From positions 4,030,001 through 4,094,000 of the forward strand of contig NZ_CP172312.1 of NCBI RefSeq assembly GCF_047946665.1: a stretch of 64,000 nucleotides of DNA, in the 5' to 3' direction. The position numbers and the translations under genes are program-made. The notes under the pieces are model-generated. The model had not been told where the DNA came from. It made no database searches and saw only the letters and a program-made list of their open reading frames with translations. The first letter of the stretch is position 1, and each line of letters begins with the position of its first letter. Positions 8,789-15,815 of this stretch are shown here, in pieces. The stretch comes from Allohahella sp002354735. Its GTDB lineage: Bacteria; Pseudomonadota; Gammaproteobacteria; Pseudomonadales; Oleiphilaceae.

Positions 8789-10021
8789 TCAGTTCGTTTG
8801 AGCAGAGGGTGGCACTGTCGCGGCGATCAGTTGACCCGATGTAAGTAGCACTTGTGTAAGCGCCAACTGCGTCTGTTTTTCGAGTGCTATACCAGCCAAA
8901 AGACTCTCGGCCCGCTGGTTGAGGGTTTGAAGATAATCTGCTGTGGAAAGATCCCCGCTGCGCCATTGACGCTCCAGCATCTCGGGACCGCTCTCTACAT
9001 GACTCTGCGCTACTGTTTGCCAGCGGCCATACTGTTGTTGAAAACGCTGCCAGGCGGCCAGAGCAGCCTCGAATTCGAATCGTTGCTTGCGCAAAGCAGA
9101 ACGATATCGCGCTTCGGCTTCCAAAGCTGCACGGCTCGCAGCGCGAGTTTCGGCACTGAAATCGTTACGCACGTTGAGTGGAATGGCGAATGTGAGGGCT
9201 ACGACATTCTCGCCACCGTCGCGACCTGCATTGATGCCTACAGTGGGTTCTGCCCTGGCCGCGCGTCGTGTCACCTCGGCCTCCTCCTTCAGCGCCTGCC
9301 AGTTTGCGCGCGCAGTCTCGACTGCTGGATGCGTCAGCAGCGCCTCTTCGGACAGCGAACTTGGCAGAGTCGGCCACTCGTCCTTCGAAATACCGCCGAG
9401 TGCGGGCGTCCACTCCGGAAGAAGTTCACGCAAACGAGACTCAGCTGTCAGCGACGCGACTTCCAGTTCGGCAAGTTCGGCGAGCTGTTGGGACAGAAAA
9501 AGAAATGTAAGCTCCGCATCGATGGTGCTGATATCACCAGCGCTTTGCCGTTTGCGCGCCAACTCGAGCAGTGTCTGGAAGTGGTCTTTCTGTGCTGTCG
9601 CGATCGTGGCCGCACGATTTGCGGCATCCCACTCGATCAGGGCTTCCAATACTTCGGCAGTCCTGTCCATGGCCAGCTGGCGGTACTGTGCCTCAGCTGC
9701 CTGGCGGATGGATACGGCTTGATCCTTCCTCGCACCTTTTCTGTCCCACCAGTCGAGAGTCTGCTGAACACCGACGCGGAAGTTATTCTCTTCACCGCCA
9801 CGTTCCACTTCAGAATACAGCTCAGGGTTGTGGAGTGGCTGGTCTGTTGCGTCGGCCGTGGCCCAGGAGCCCAGCAATTGCTCGCGAGCGGCAGAAATAT
9901 CCGGATGCTGCTCTAGCTGTGGCGCCAGCCAGCCGGGCCAGTTATCCGCTCTGGCTTGCGCCGCAAAAGTGGAACAGGAAAGAAGTGCACAAATGGCATA
10001 AGAAACTTGCAGTTTCTTCAT
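8789..10021 (-). CDS. czcC: Outer-membrane efflux factor, CzcC-like
   Basis: A 410-residue TolC-family outer-membrane channel of the tripartite metal pump. The start at 10021 is preferred because GAGGG stands 7 bases before the ATG and opens a signal peptide (MKKLQVSYAICALLSCSTFAAQARA). An earlier TTG five codons upstream has no such support. Two long coiled-coil repeats are visible, rich in Ala, Glu and Arg (LFLSQQLAELAELEVASLTAESRLRE in the first half; RQAAEAQYRQ before it; AALAAWQRFQQQYGRWQTVAQ in the second), the usual OEP duplication. It is the first gene of czcCBA, with the CzcI-like gene just upstream on the same strand. Confidence 0.92.
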   Translation of the reverse strand: MKKLQVSYAICALLSCSTFAAQARADNWPGWLAPQLEQHPDISAAREQLLGSWATADATDQPLHNPELYSEVERGGEENNFRVGVQQTLDWWDRKGARKDQAVSIRQAAEAQYRQLAMDRTAEVLEALIEWDAANRAATIATAQKDHFQTLLELARKRQSAGDISTIDAELTFLFLSQQLAELAELEVASLTAESRLRELLPEWTPALGGISKDEWPTLPSSLSEEALLTHPAVETARANWQALKEEAEVTRRAARAEPTVGINAGRDGGENVVALTFAIPLNVRNDFSAETRAASRAALEAEARYRSALRKQRFEFEAALAAWQRFQQQYGRWQTVAQSHVESGPEMLERQWRSGDLSTADYLQTLNQRAESLLAGIALEKQTQLALTQVLLTSGQLIAATVPPSAQTN

Positions 10022-10114
10022 GAAGAGCCCTCGCAATGGAGTAAATCAATGTACATTGGACGCAACGAGGCATTGCCACGCTGTGTCAATAAGCAGATCG
10101 TGCCCGTACGTTGA

Positions 10115-10426
10115 CTAGACTATCGGAGGTGGGTTATCTGAAAAAACGATGTGGGACCGGTAGCTGACGTGGTAGTCGAATAGTCCAGCGTGCAGCGCGG
10201 TGAGAAAGGATGGATGTTGATCGTCATCGAGAAACATTGGCGAGGAGCCATGACAATGGCAACAATGATGGCAGTCCAGTTGGGCGGTAGCAGAATTGGT
10301 GGTCTTGTCAGTGAAGTGGCCTGACTGAGTCTGCTTGCTTGTTTCGTGCTCGTGCTCGAATGACAGATGCGCCTCACCTGATTGATGGCTGTTATGCACG
10401 TCCGCTATGGCGAGTACCGATTGCAA
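10115..10426 (-). CDS. CzcI-like His/Cys-rich periplasmic protein
   Basis: A small secreted protein upstream of czcC and on the same strand, 93 bases away. Its sequence has a cluster of potential metal ligands (DCHHCCHCHGS) and further His-rich stretches (DVHNSHQSGEAHLSFEHEHE), like CzcI proteins that precede czcCBA in other bacteria and are proposed to modulate metal response. No ATG opens the gene. The TTG at 10426 would cut into a hydrophobic segment, and the frame stays open upstream. An ATT codon at 10477, 8 bases after AGGA, would give a full signal peptide (...HRLLTVFLAALIALQSVLA). The true start is therefore uncertain and may be a rare codon. The family assignment rests on position and composition. 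Confidence 0.6.
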   Translation of the reverse strand: MQSVLAIADVHNSHQSGEAHLSFEHEHETSKQTQSGHFTDKTTNSATAQLDCHHCCHCHGSSPMFLDDDQHPSFLTALHAGLFDYHVSYRSHIVFSDNPPPIV

Positions 10427-10821
10427 GGCAATGAGCGCGGCCAGAAAGACGGTCAGGAGGCGGTGAGTCGCAGAAATGATATTTATCCTGTAAAGCCAAA
10501 ATGATTGACGCGGGTAACCCTACCAGATTCGTCCTTGGAGACCAACGCAATAATGCTATTGTTTATGAACAAGCGGCAAGGTGTCGCGCGTATCCATTTA
10601 TCGGTCGAGAAAAATGCCGCGCAGTGTCTCGTGCAACTACACTTCGAAAGCGGGCTTAGCTATCAAATCGTTTGACCCAGCGGTCTGATGCCTGCGGCTC
10701 TGCGTCATCTCTCCGCAGGATGCGAGTAGCCTCTTCGAAGACTGATAAGGGGTTCACCAACATCAGCCCCGCAAGTTCATCCCGGTACATGGTCCGGGGC
10801 AGCAAAGAAAGGAACAGAAAT
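10427..10821. other. Divergent intergenic region, CzcI-like/czcCBA versus CDF exporter
   Basis: About 395 bases between two divergent metal-export units, expected to hold both promoters. Bases 10427-10477 probably encode the signal peptide of the CzcI-like protein. No MerR-type promoter, Fur-like box or terminator could be recognised. An upstream extension of the CDF frame to 10672 lacks protein-like sequence. Confidence 0.5.
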
Positions 10822-11727
10822 ATGGGCGGACATCACAATCACAGTTCCGGCAATTTGAAGACGGCATTCTTTCTGAACCTGAGCTTTACGATCATTGAAA
10901 TCATTGGAGGCTTATGGACGAATAGTATCGCAATCCTCAGCGATGCCGTACACGATCTAGGTGATTCCATGTCCCTGGGTCTGGCCTGGTATTTCGATCG
11001 CCTCTCGCACAAGGGGCCTAATCCGCAAAACACCTATGGGTATCGCCGCTATGCCTTGCTCGGTGGACTCATCACCTCTATCGTGCTCATCATGGGTCTC
11101 GCCTTCATTCTCTGGCACGCTGTCAGCAGGCTCCTGTCACCAGAAGCTGTCAATGCCCCTGGTATGATGGCGTTAGCTGTGGTCGGTATAGTCTTCAATG
11201 GGATAGCCGTACTTCGGGTGAGGAAGGGCTCGTCCCTAACCGAGAAGGTCGTGAGTTGGCATTTGCTTGAAGATACACTTGGTTGGGCTGCGGTATTAAT
11301 CGGCGCAGGCGTCATGACGATCTGGGATGTACCGATTATCGATCCCATACTCTCGATCGGAATCTCCTTGTTCATCCTCTGGAACGTCATTCGAAACCTG
11401 CGCCAGTTTTTCCATGTGTTCCTGCAGACCAGTCCAGAGGGTTTCGATATGGAATCCTTTGAGCGTGACATAAGCTTACTGCCAGGTGTCAACTCCGTAC
11501 ACCATTGCCATAGCTGGTCTCTGGATGGCGAAAAGCATGTCCTGAGCGCACATCTGGTCATGAAGCAATCAGTGAGCCGGGAAGAAGTGGTAGCGGTCAA
11601 GGAAAGAGTCCGTGAAATGCTGGACACTGAAAAGTTCGTGCACCTCACTCTTGATGTTGAGCTCGAAGGCGAGACTTGTATTACAGGCGAGGTCCCACAC
11701 GGTAGTCCTCCCGATTTGCTCAGTTAG
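10822..11727 (+). CDS. Cation diffusion facilitator (Zn/Cd/Co exporter), CzcD type
   Basis: A 301-residue inner-membrane metal/proton antiporter. The start at 10822 follows AAAGGA at 7-8 bases and gives the typical His-containing N-terminus MGGHHNHSSG. TM2 carries SIAILSDAVHDLGDS and TM5 carries SWHLLEDTLGW, which together supply the His/Asp metal site of zinc-type CDF proteins (HxxxD twice). Six hydrophobic segments occupy residues 12-205. A cytoplasmic C-terminal domain (GVNSVHHCHSWSLDGEKHVLSAHLV) forms the dimeric metal-sensing part. It is divergent from the czc operon, which suggests shared metal induction. It resembles the CzcD/YiiP branch; zinc or cadmium is the likeliest substrate. Confidence 0.92.
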   Translation: MGGHHNHSSGNLKTAFFLNLSFTIIEIIGGLWTNSIAILSDAVHDLGDSMSLGLAWYFDRLSHKGPNPQNTYGYRRYALLGGLITSIVLIMGLAFILWHAVSRLLSPEAVNAPGMMALAVVGIVFNGIAVLRVRKGSSLTEKVVSWHLLEDTLGWAAVLIGAGVMTIWDVPIIDPILSIGISLFILWNVIRNLRQFFHVFLQTSPEGFDMESFERDISLLPGVNSVHHCHSWSLDGEKHVLSAHLVMKQSVSREEVVAVKERVREMLDTEKFVHLTLDVELEGETCITGEVPHGSPPDLLS

Positions 11728-11812
11728 GTAGTGGCGGAAGCCACCTGGTTGTAAAAGGGATCTGTGAGAAGTGCAGTAATCATTCAAACCAATAGCTGAA
11801 AGAATAATCACT

Positions 11813-13129
11813 ATGGCAGAATTACAAAAATCATTAAGTACCCTTCGGCTTACTTTTTATGGTGTAGGCACTATTGTAGGCGCAGGAATATATACCGTAA
11901 TTGGCGCGGCAGCTGGACAGGCTGGTACAGGCCTGTGGTTGAGCTTTATTTTTGCCGCCATCGCAGCAAGTGTATCTGCAATGTCGTATGCAGAGATGTC
12001 CTCTACATATCCAAATGCTGGTGCGGAGTTTGTTTTTGTACGCAAGGCCTTTCCCAAGATTGACACACCATCTTTTCTCACGGGGTGGACGATCGCGTTT
12101 CACAGTTCGGCTACCATCGCCGCTGTTCTGTTGGCTTTTTCAGGATATTTCAATACTTTTTTAAGTGTGCCCTCTATATTGGTGAGTTTTAGCGTCCTGG
12201 TTGTTCTCTCATTGATAAGCATTGCCGGCATCAAGAAATCATCGAACGCCAATATTGTTATGGTAAGCATACAGCTATTGGGTTTGTTAATTCTTATTGT
12301 GGTTGGACTTTCTGAGACAGGGCTACCAAAGGCAGAATTTTTTAAAGTGGAATCTTTATCTGGTACTTTGGCAGCTACCGCCACATTATTCTTTATTTAT
12401 ACTGGCTTTGAACATATGGCGGCACTAGGTTCGGAAGTGAAAAATCCTGGTAAAACCATTCCCCGTGCATTCTTGTTGACAATGGTTATCACTACTATTG
12501 TATACCTGCTAATATCTTTTACTGTACTTAATATTGCCGACCCTTCTGAGCTGGCAAAAGTAGATTCTCCACTTTCACTTGCGGCTTCTAATCTCAACAG
12601 CTGGTTGCCTGTGGTCTTGGCCGTTGCGGCACTTTTTGCCACGGCCAATGCTGCATTTAGTGGTCTTATTTCTATAAGTAGACTTCTGTTTGGTATGGCT
12701 AGCGTCGGCGAACTTCCAAAATTCATGACAAAAACCAACGCACAGAAAGTGCCATGGGTCGCTACCGTTGTTGTTATGGTGGTAGTTGCGGGTTTTATAC
12801 TACTGGGCGATATCAAGATCGTAGCAGGAATGTCCTCTTTGGGCGCGCTGCTTGTTTTTGTCGCCGTGAACGTTGCCCTAATTGTACTGCGTTTTAAAGC
12901 ACCTGAAAAAAACAGGCCTTTTAAAGTTCCTTTGTCCGTAGGAAAAGTTCCTATACTGCCAATTTTGGCGATTATCATTAGCCTGTCGCTGATAATTCAA
13001 TATGACTGGCAAGTATATGCTGCATTTTTGGGAGCAGTAGCTGTCGGCATCCTACTGGACTATTTTTTGGATAAAAGGCCAAAGGAAGAAGTTGATGCTG
13101 AAAAAGAAAAGGATTTATTCAGTCACTAA
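11813..13129 (+). CDS. APC-superfamily amino-acid permease (probable foreign gene)
   Basis: A 438-residue polytopic transporter of the amino acid-polyamine-organocation superfamily. It opens with the family signature in TM1 (TFYGVGTIVGAGIYTVIG), continues with about 12 hydrophobic segments, and contains the TM6 motif FFIYTGFEHMAALGSEVKNP. The substrate is unknown. Base usage differs clearly from the surroundings: codons ending in A/T (TTT, ATT, TTA, AAA) are common here and rare in the neighbours. The gene sits between a CDF exporter and a truncated merR and has no link to metals that I recognise. This fits a horizontally acquired insertion. It starts at an ATG after a weak GAAAGAA element. 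Confidence 0.85.
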   Translation: MAELQKSLSTLRLTFYGVGTIVGAGIYTVIGAAAGQAGTGLWLSFIFAAIAASVSAMSYAEMSSTYPNAGAEFVFVRKAFPKIDTPSFLTGWTIAFHSSATIAAVLLAFSGYFNTFLSVPSILVSFSVLVVLSLISIAGIKKSSNANIVMVSIQLLGLLILIVVGLSETGLPKAEFFKVESLSGTLAATATLFFIYTGFEHMAALGSEVKNPGKTIPRAFLLTMVITTIVYLLISFTVLNIADPSELAKVDSPLSLAASNLNSWLPVVLAVAALFATANAAFSGLISISRLLFGMASVGELPKFMTKTNAQKVPWVATVVVMVVVAGFILLGDIKIVAGMSSLGALLVFVAVNVALIVLRFKAPEKNRPFKVPLSVGKVPILPILAIIISLSLIIQYDWQVYAAFLGAVAVGILLDYFLDKRPKEEVDAEKEKDLFSH

Positions 13130-13204
13130 ATGAAGTTATGAAAATCAATAAAGCAGATTTCGCACGTTTTTTGTTCGCCTGAACCTGTCTCCGTTTCGAT
13201 TGCG

Positions 13205-13390
13205 ATGAGCGATTTACCTGCGTCCTGTGCTGCACTCGATGCCAAGGTGGAAGAGCAGCTCGAACAGGTGCGTATCCGTCTTCGTGATCTGAATGCGATG
13301 GAGCGGGAGCTCACACGCCTTAGCGCCTGTTGTGAAGGCGGTGTCATTCATGATTGCAGAATTGTTGAGTCGTTATTCGGGCGCAGCTAA
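13205..13390 (+). pseudogene. Truncated MerR-family metal regulator, effector-binding end only
   Basis: 61 codons match the C-terminal third of CadR/PbrR-type MerR regulators: the dimerisation helix (VEEQLEQVRIRLRDLNAMERELTRL in outline) followed by the metal-binding loop. All three ligand cysteines are present at proper spacing: Cys8 (equivalent of Cys77 in such proteins), Cys43 (Cys112) and Cys51 (about Cys120). The whole winged-helix DNA-binding domain is absent, and only 75 bases separate the fragment from the foreign-looking permease. The ATG has no good ribosome binding site. It is most likely a remnant left when the permease segment arrived. Expression as a free metal-binding peptide cannot be excluded. 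Confidence 0.75.
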
Positions 13391-13400
13391 TGCCAACTGT

Positions 13401-13565
13401 CTAGTTCAGCGGCGAAGAACCGATCGTCTGCGGACAGGTGCCGTCCATCATCATGCCGCCCATCATACTGCCATGCATGAACCACATCGCGATGAAACCA
13501 AGTACACAGAGGAATCCAATGATTGCAAAGATGATCACCGTTATTTTTATGGCCGGGTTGTTCAT
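13401..13565 (-). CDS. Small Met-rich single-span membrane protein
   Basis: A 54-codon gene not resembling a named family. It starts at ATG 13565, 8 bases after GGAG. Residues 6-30 form one transmembrane helix (IKITVIIFAIIGFLCVLGFI), followed by a short tail with His and many methionines (WFMHGSMMGGMMMDGTCPQT) plus Cys. Met/His/Cys clusters of this kind bind soft metals such as Cu(I) or Ag(I). Its place inside a metal-resistance island suggests a metal-related accessory role, which is inference. It is downstream of the lspA cluster on the same strand and may be its last gene, 61 bases after the preceding stop. The merR remnant converges on it. Confidence 0.7.
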   Translation of the reverse strand: MNNPAIKITVIIFAIIGFLCVLGFIAMWFMHGSMMGGMMMDGTCPQTIGSSPLN

Positions 13566-13626
13566 ATACTAATCTCCATAGCGCCCAATGGGCGGAAAAT
13601 ATGTTCATGATAATGATTTCGAAAGA

Positions 13627-14115
13627 TCAAAGGCTTTGCTGGCCTGAAGGGGCATTGTTTCGCATTGGCCGCATACCGAAGTACATTAGCCGGCTGGCGT
13701 AGAGGCTGACCACCGGCACCACCACCCATTGGGCCAGCGGGAGCAGGCCAGTGCCTAACAGAGGGAGCGTTGGCATCTGCTCGTTGTACTGCCATCGTCC
13801 TAGTATTTCGGTTGCCATGTATTCGAACAGGATCGTGATGAGCAGGCCTGCCAGCAGGTAGAAAAATAGTGGTTTCGAGGCGGGCGTGCTGACCCAATGA
13901 ATGGAGCGCACGCTTAGCGCTGCTGTGAGATAGGCGGTGACCGCAATGTTGGCATCCCCGAAGGTTGCCTTGGTGCAGACCCAGATTGCAGCTGCATGAC
14001 TAGCAGAGGCCATGCCCTCGTAAAATGGAACCTGCCACATTTCCCAGGCCAGGTGCAGGAAGAGACTCGTTATCCAGATTAACGCGAGGGGTACTATCCA
14101 GTGTGGGCGATTCAT
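13627..14115 (-). CDS. Polytopic membrane protein in metal island, unknown function
   Basis: A 162-residue integral membrane protein with about four to five hydrophobic segments (IVPLALIWITSLFLHLAWEM; NIAVTAYLTAALSV; LFFYLLAGLLITILFEYMAT; LLPLAQWVVVPVVSLYASRL). The start at 14115 is selected because TAGGAGCC precedes the ATG at 7 bases. The open frame extends upstream into lspA but that part is not protein-like. I do not recognise a family. The motif HLAWEMWQVPFYEGM near the N-terminus is the most distinctive part. It lies 82 bases downstream of lspA on the same strand and is probably cotranscribed from the MerR-type promoter, so a link to metal stress in the envelope is plausible but unproven. 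Confidence 0.7.
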   Translation of the reverse strand: MNRPHWIVPLALIWITSLFLHLAWEMWQVPFYEGMASASHAAAIWVCTKATFGDANIAVTAYLTAALSVRSIHWVSTPASKPLFFYLLAGLLITILFEYMATEILGRWQYNEQMPTLPLLGTGLLPLAQWVVVPVVSLYASRLMYFGMRPMRNNAPSGQQSL

Positions 14116-14197
14116 CGAGGCTCCTAAGTTGTCCTGTTTAAAGTGAGGACTGTTGTCAAAGCTCATACGCAACGAGCGCTGCCAATGGGCCATGCAC

Positions 14198-14716
14198 TTA
14201 CCGACTCGTCGATACCTTGGTTGAACGCGCGTCGCGAAACGTAGTAACGAGCAGCAATACGGCACCCAGACAGATGCCTACGTCTGCCAGGTTGAACGCA
14301 GGCCAATGCCAGTCGTACCAGTGGAAGTCGAGATAATCCACGACGTAGCCTCTGATGATACGGTCCACAACATTGCCGACCGCGCCACCGAGAATCAGGC
14401 TGTAGCCCATCGCCTCCAGTCGCGGCAGTGGCTTGCGGAGCATCAGGATAAGGGCAACCGACACGGTCAGCGCCAGCACGATGAAGAAGTAGCGCTGCCA
14501 GCCCCCTGCCTCGGCGAGCAAGCTGAAGGCCGCACCTGTGTTCCAGACATGAACCCAGTTGAAAAAGGATGTAAGCGGGATGGATTGGCCATACGGCATC
14601 AGATCCTGGACCAGCCATTTGATGGCTTGATCGGCCAGCGCCAGCAATGCTGCGATAGTCAGCCAAGGCCAAACGTTGGCACTTCCATCGATTGATGCCT
14701 CGGGGCTAAGGTTCAT
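14198..14716 (-). CDS. lspA: Lipoprotein signal peptidase (signal peptidase II)
   Basis: A 172-residue aspartic protease of the inner membrane that cleaves the signal peptide of prolipoproteins after lipid attachment. Four hydrophobic helices are visible. The two catalytic aspartates lie in GGAVGNVVDRIIRG and FNLADVGICLG, with VVDYLDF between them. The start at 14716 overlaps the last 11 bases of a 22-codon upstream ORF. Here the gene is not in the usual ileS-lspA operon but in a metal island under a MerR-type promoter, as in pbr/cad clusters where an LspA homologue helps lead or cadmium resistance. A second, housekeeping copy elsewhere in the genome is expected. Confidence 0.93.
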   Translation of the reverse strand: MNLSPEASIDGSANVWPWLTIAALLALADQAIKWLVQDLMPYGQSIPLTSFFNWVHVWNTGAAFSLLAEAGGWQRYFFIVLALTVSVALILMLRKPLPRLEAMGYSLILGGAVGNVVDRIIRGYVVDYLDFHWYDWHWPAFNLADVGICLGAVLLLVTTFRDARSTKVSTSR

Positions 14717-14774
14717 TGCGGTCGTCCAGTAGGCGTTGCAGCGCCTCGCTCAACCGTTGATGTATCATCTTCAT
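14706..14774 (-). CDS. Putative 22-residue leader peptide coupled to lspA
   Basis: ATG at 14774 is preceded by a strong ribosome binding site (GAGGAG, 8 bases away) and reads MKMIHQRLSEALQRLLDDRN plus two more codons, ending in TAG at 14706. This stop lies inside the lspA coding start, giving an 11-base overlap. lspA itself has no comparable ribosome binding site, so its translation probably depends on ribosomes finishing the leader. The peptide is a short amphipathic helix without signature and may simply serve coupling. Confidence 0.55.
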   Translation of the reverse strand: MKMIHQRLSEALQRLLDDRNEP

Positions 14775-14867
14775 ACGGAGTACTCCTCAATTTCATCCGA
14801 AACCGCGCACGCTGTCCCTCACCCAGAAGAGAGGACTTGAACCACCGTTCCCGTTAATCCAGGATGC

Positions 14868-14898
14868 ATTACACACCTTATAGTTACTTTAGAGTCAA
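14868..14898 (-). promoter_or_regulatory. MerR-type promoter/operator for the lspA cluster
   Basis: On the minus strand TTGACT (14898-14893) and TGTAAT (14873-14868) are separated by 19 bp, the over-long spacer typical of MerR-activated promoters. The spacer holds the imperfect dyad CTAAAGTAACTATAAGG, similar to CadR/PbrR operators. It points towards the leader ORF and lspA. Confidence 0.85.
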
Positions 14899-14955
14899 GG
14901 GGCCGATCAGGGAATGGTGTAGAATATCAGGCGCCAAATCGACGGAGAGAGGCGG

Positions 14956-15258
14956 ATGCAAGCAGACACACGGGCGGTCGAGCGCCAGGTAGAAACAATT
15001 GTTGCCCAGTTACAGGCGCAGCTTGTTCAGAGCGATATCAGGGCTAACCGGAATGCGGCCTTTGCCGCGTACGAAGAATTGGAAGCGCTGTGGCGACAAA
15101 TCATCGCTGCGCAATCCAGCGACGCCGGGTCGAGAGAATCGCAGGCGGTCGAGGCCCTCCTGGCCGATGCCAGCCGCAAAGTCTGGAGCCTCTACGAGGC
15201 TTATCATCAGGAATTACAACATCAGCTGGAATGGGCGAGCTCGCGGGATTATGAATGA
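14956..15258 (+). CDS. Hypothetical helical protein in metal island
   Basis: A 100-residue soluble, mostly alpha-helical protein with no family I recognise. It starts at ATG 14956 after GAGAGG at 6-7 bases. The sequence is rich in Ala, Gln and Glu (VERQVETIVAQLQAQLVQSD; EALLADASRKVWSLYEAYHQ), with no Cys and only one His, so it is unlikely to bind metal directly. It lies between the lspA promoter and merR and reads away from lspA, 57 bases before the merR gene that it faces. It might be a small regulator or chaperone-like partner. Confidence that it is a gene rests on the good start signal and coherent helical composition. Confidence 0.55.
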   Translation: MQADTRAVERQVETIVAQLQAQLVQSDIRANRNAAFAAYEELEALWRQIIAAQSSDAGSRESQAVEALLADASRKVWSLYEAYHQELQHQLEWASSRDYE

Positions 15259-15315
15259 GTGCCGTCTCGACCGTGTCCGATCGGTTCGCCGTGCAAAAAG
15301 GCCGTGTGTCGTGCT

Positions 15316-15720
15316 CTACGTCGCCGAATCCATCTCGCTGATCTCCGCAAGAACGCCACAACGCTCGACCTGACGATCATCGTTGCAACGCGACCGTAGC
15401 GATATAAGCTGTTTTTCGAGCGTCTGAAGTGCGCCGATCCTTGTAGCTACATCGGCAATGTGGTCGTCAAGAAGGGTATTGATGGCAGAGCATGACTGGT
15501 TCGGGTCATCCTGCTGTTTTTGTAACTGGCGAATCTCGGCCAGTGACAAATCAAGCAACCTGCAGCGCCGAATGAAAGTAAGCTGCCTGACATGCTTTTC
15601 GGTATAAGCGCGGTAACCATTTTCCTGCCGATCTGGCGACGCCAAAAGGCCCTGCTGTTCATAGAATCGGATCGTCTGTGTACGGACCCCTCCCAATCTT
15701 GACAGCTGACTAATGCGCAT
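15316..15720 (-). CDS. MerR-family heavy-metal regulator, CadR/PbrR type
   Basis: A 134-residue transcription activator. Residues 1-70 are the MerR winged helix (MRISQLSRLGGVRTQTIRFY, then GYRAYTEKHVRQLTFIRRCR). Residues 80-108 form the dimerisation helix. The metal loop holds Cys112 and Cys121 and pairs with Cys77 of the other subunit. This three-cysteine pattern is that of CadR and PbrR (Cd, Pb, Zn), not MerR or CueR. It is divergent from the HMA-CDF gene across a 95-base gap with a 19-bp-spacer promoter, the standard autoregulated MerR layout. The lspA promoter has a related operator and is a probable second target. Confidence 0.93.
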   Translation of the reverse strand: MRISQLSRLGGVRTQTIRFYEQQGLLASPDRQENGYRAYTEKHVRQLTFIRRCRLLDLSLAEIRQLQKQQDDPNQSCSAINTLLDDHIADVATRIGALQTLEKQLISLRSRCNDDRQVERCGVLAEISEMDSAT

Positions 15721-15751
15721 TGAACGCCTCCACGAATGCTCTTCACATCTG

Positions 15752-15782
15752 TTGACCTTATAGTGACTATATAGTTTTAAAT
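15752..15782 (+). promoter_or_regulatory. MerR-type promoter/operator for the HMA-CDF transporter
   Basis: TTGACC (15752-15757) and TTAAAT (15777-15782) are 19 bp apart, with the dyad TATAGTGACTATATAG in the spacer. The spacing and dyad fit binding of the adjacent divergent CadR/PbrR-like regulator. The spacer shares AGT-ACTATA with the lspA promoter. Confidence 0.85.
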
Positions 15783-15815
15783 GATAGCCAAGTCATATTC
15801 AAGTGGAGCCGTATC

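Noticed and set aside
8852..9916. 354-codon plus-strand ORF inside czcC
   Set aside because: Antisense shadow of the conserved czcC frame.
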